Source of the DNA: J038 sp034437535
GTDB lineage: Bacteria; Chloroflexota; Anaerolineae; Aggregatilineales; Phototrophicaceae
DNA length: 64,000 bases
Reading direction: 5' to 3'
Assembly (NCBI GenBank): GCA_034437535.1
Contig: DAOTTZ010000027.1
Location: forward strand, 17,781 to 81,780
The notes below the pieces were generated by a model that was not told the DNA's origin, searched no databases, and saw only the letters and a list, made by a program, of their open reading frames with translations. Every line of letters starts with the position of its first letter. The stretch's first letter is position 1. Shown here piece by piece: positions 63,498-64,000 of this stretch. The translations under genes and the position numbers were made by a program.

Positions 63498-63805
63498 AAA
63501 AAATCCCATGCTCGCCTTTTGCCAAGGACGAGAAGGGATTCCCGCGTTGCCACCTTGATTCGTGCAGGCTCACACCTGCTACGCGCTCATCAGGTACGGG
63601 CGATGGTAGAACCGCCGATACCCTGTGCCCTGGTAACGGAGCACTTGCCGTCACAGACTACTGGAAAGGATCGTTTGCCTGTGCAACTCCCCGGCCCATT
63701 CAACCTGTGCGTGTGTACCGTCGTCTCAGCGATTGACGGCTCTCTGAACACCGCTTACAGATTTACTCTTCCGGATCAATGTCTTTGGGTGTGTATTCGA
63801 TTATG
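63498..63805 (-). promoter_or_regulatory. T-box riboswitch (Trp) of the trp operon
   Basis: Minus-strand leader. Stem I carries AAGAGTAA and CAGAGAGCCG (63746-63737). The specifier loop GAATGGGCC has UGG (Trp) at 63698-63696 after GAA. A GCAGG/CCTGC hairpin follows. The T-box sequence AAGGTGGCAACGCGGG ends at 63541, with bulge UGGC at 63552-63549 complementary to a tRNA 3' end GCCA. The terminator pairs AATCCC (63540-63535) with GGGATT (63507-63502), plus CTCG/CGAG, and ends in six T. Uncharged tRNA-Trp should favour the antiterminator. The 5' end is inferred from the promoter. Confidence 0.92.
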
Positions 63806-63811
63806 CCCCCG

Positions 63812-63840
63812 ATGGTAGCGCGAACCGGGTGACGTGTCAA
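63812..63840 (-). promoter_or_regulatory. Promoter of the trp operon
   Basis: Minus strand: consensus TTGACA (63835-63840), 17 nt, TACCAT (63812-63817), just upstream of the T-box leader. Confidence 0.75.
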
Positions 63841-63865
63841 GCATTTATGGCAAGATCTGAAAATC

Positions 63866-63887
63866 AAAAACCCGCGCTCGTTGCAGG
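63866..63887 (-). terminator. Terminator after the partial gene at the window end
   Basis: Minus strand: CCTGC (63887-63883) pairs with GCGGG (63875-63871, one G-T) around a 7-nt loop, followed by five T (63870-63866). Confidence 0.55.
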
Positions 63888-63904
63888 ATACGCCTGATGT
63901 GAAA

Positions 63905-64000
63905 TTAAAACGCAAACTCAATTGAGCCTTGAAAAGATTGGACATCAATGCCGAAGCGAGTCCGCAACAGATGTTTGAGCAAATGAGCGGTAACTTTGGC
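63905..64000 (-). CDS. C-terminal end of an unidentified gene, cut by window edge
   Basis: An open frame enters from base 64000 and ends at TAA 63907-63905, giving the last 31 residues, which finish RTRFGIDVQSFQGSIEFAF. A terminator 17 nt later supports a true gene end. The fragment is too short to assign. Confidence 0.5.
   Translation of the reverse strand, partial: AKVTAHLLKHLLRTRFGIDVQSFQGSIEFAF

Noticed and set aside
63429..63948. Short ORFs on both strands across the T-box leader
   Set aside because: The region is explained by conserved riboswitch elements; these frames lack ribosome-binding sites and family similarity.

Overview
The window is a gene-dense, roughly 58-60% GC (estimated by eye) bacterial chromosome segment. 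I see no insertion sequence, prophage or CRISPR array. The gene repertoire suggests an uncultured Chloroflexota bacterium (Anaerolineae-like). The pointers are the rpsP-khpA-rimM order, a topoisomerase I with an extra N-terminal zinc-ribbon module, exported proteins with long Thr/Pro linkers and SH3 repeats, a T-box riboswitch, and heme A synthesis genes that imply aerobic respiration. The phylum call is inference; no rRNA is present to confirm it.

Layout. 1-9.2 kb (+): end of ffh, rpsP, khpA, rimM, an FHA membrane protein, dprA, a mannose-1-phosphate guanylyltransferase, topA and a large unknown membrane protein. 9.2-19.7 kb: greA and a metallo-beta-lactamase-fold hydrolase, then an envelope region with a receptor-SH3-CARDB fusion, an M23 peptidase, a mucin-like SH3 protein with 54-bp repeats, a lipoprotein and an O-antigen-ligase-like protein; ftcD sits inside the minus-strand operon. 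19.7-25.2 kb (+): tRNA-Arg(CCG), then a compact polysaccharide cassette (glycoside hydrolase, solute-binding protein, two GT4 and one GT9 glycosyltransferases) with overlapping start and stop codons. 25.3-39.2 kb (-): PPK2, RqcH, diheme cytochrome c, ctaB, ctaA, a small membrane protein, a soluble histidine kinase coupled to a metal-receptor-like protein, purA, an unknown protein, two tandem M20 amidohydrolases, a PIG-L deacetylase and RicT. 39.3-42.4 kb (+): aspartokinase and a GT39-like membrane glycosyltransferase.

42.4-63.8 kb (-) is one continuous aromatic amino acid region. A trp operon (trpE, a histidine-phosphatase-like protein, trpG, D, C, F, B, three unrelated genes, trpA, an unknown gene) is followed directly by an aro operon (aroH, aroF, tyrA, aroA, E, C, K, B, a zinc-ribbon gene, aroQ, glnA, a GT2 gene). 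It encodes all seven common-pathway steps to chorismate and all the tryptophan-branch steps.

The most interesting signals are the two leaders. The trp operon has a consensus-like promoter, then a T-box riboswitch with a UGG (Trp) specifier and a UGGC bulge that matches the tRNA-Trp end, then a terminator. The aro operon has its own promoter, then a 24-codon leader ORF with consecutive Tyr-Tyr-Phe codons, then an intrinsic terminator ahead of aroH. That is the layout of ribosome-mediated attenuation responding to Tyr/Phe. Two RNA mechanisms would thus control one aromatic block. Also notable is a histidine-phosphatase-fold protein in the trp operon whose catalytic His is Cys.
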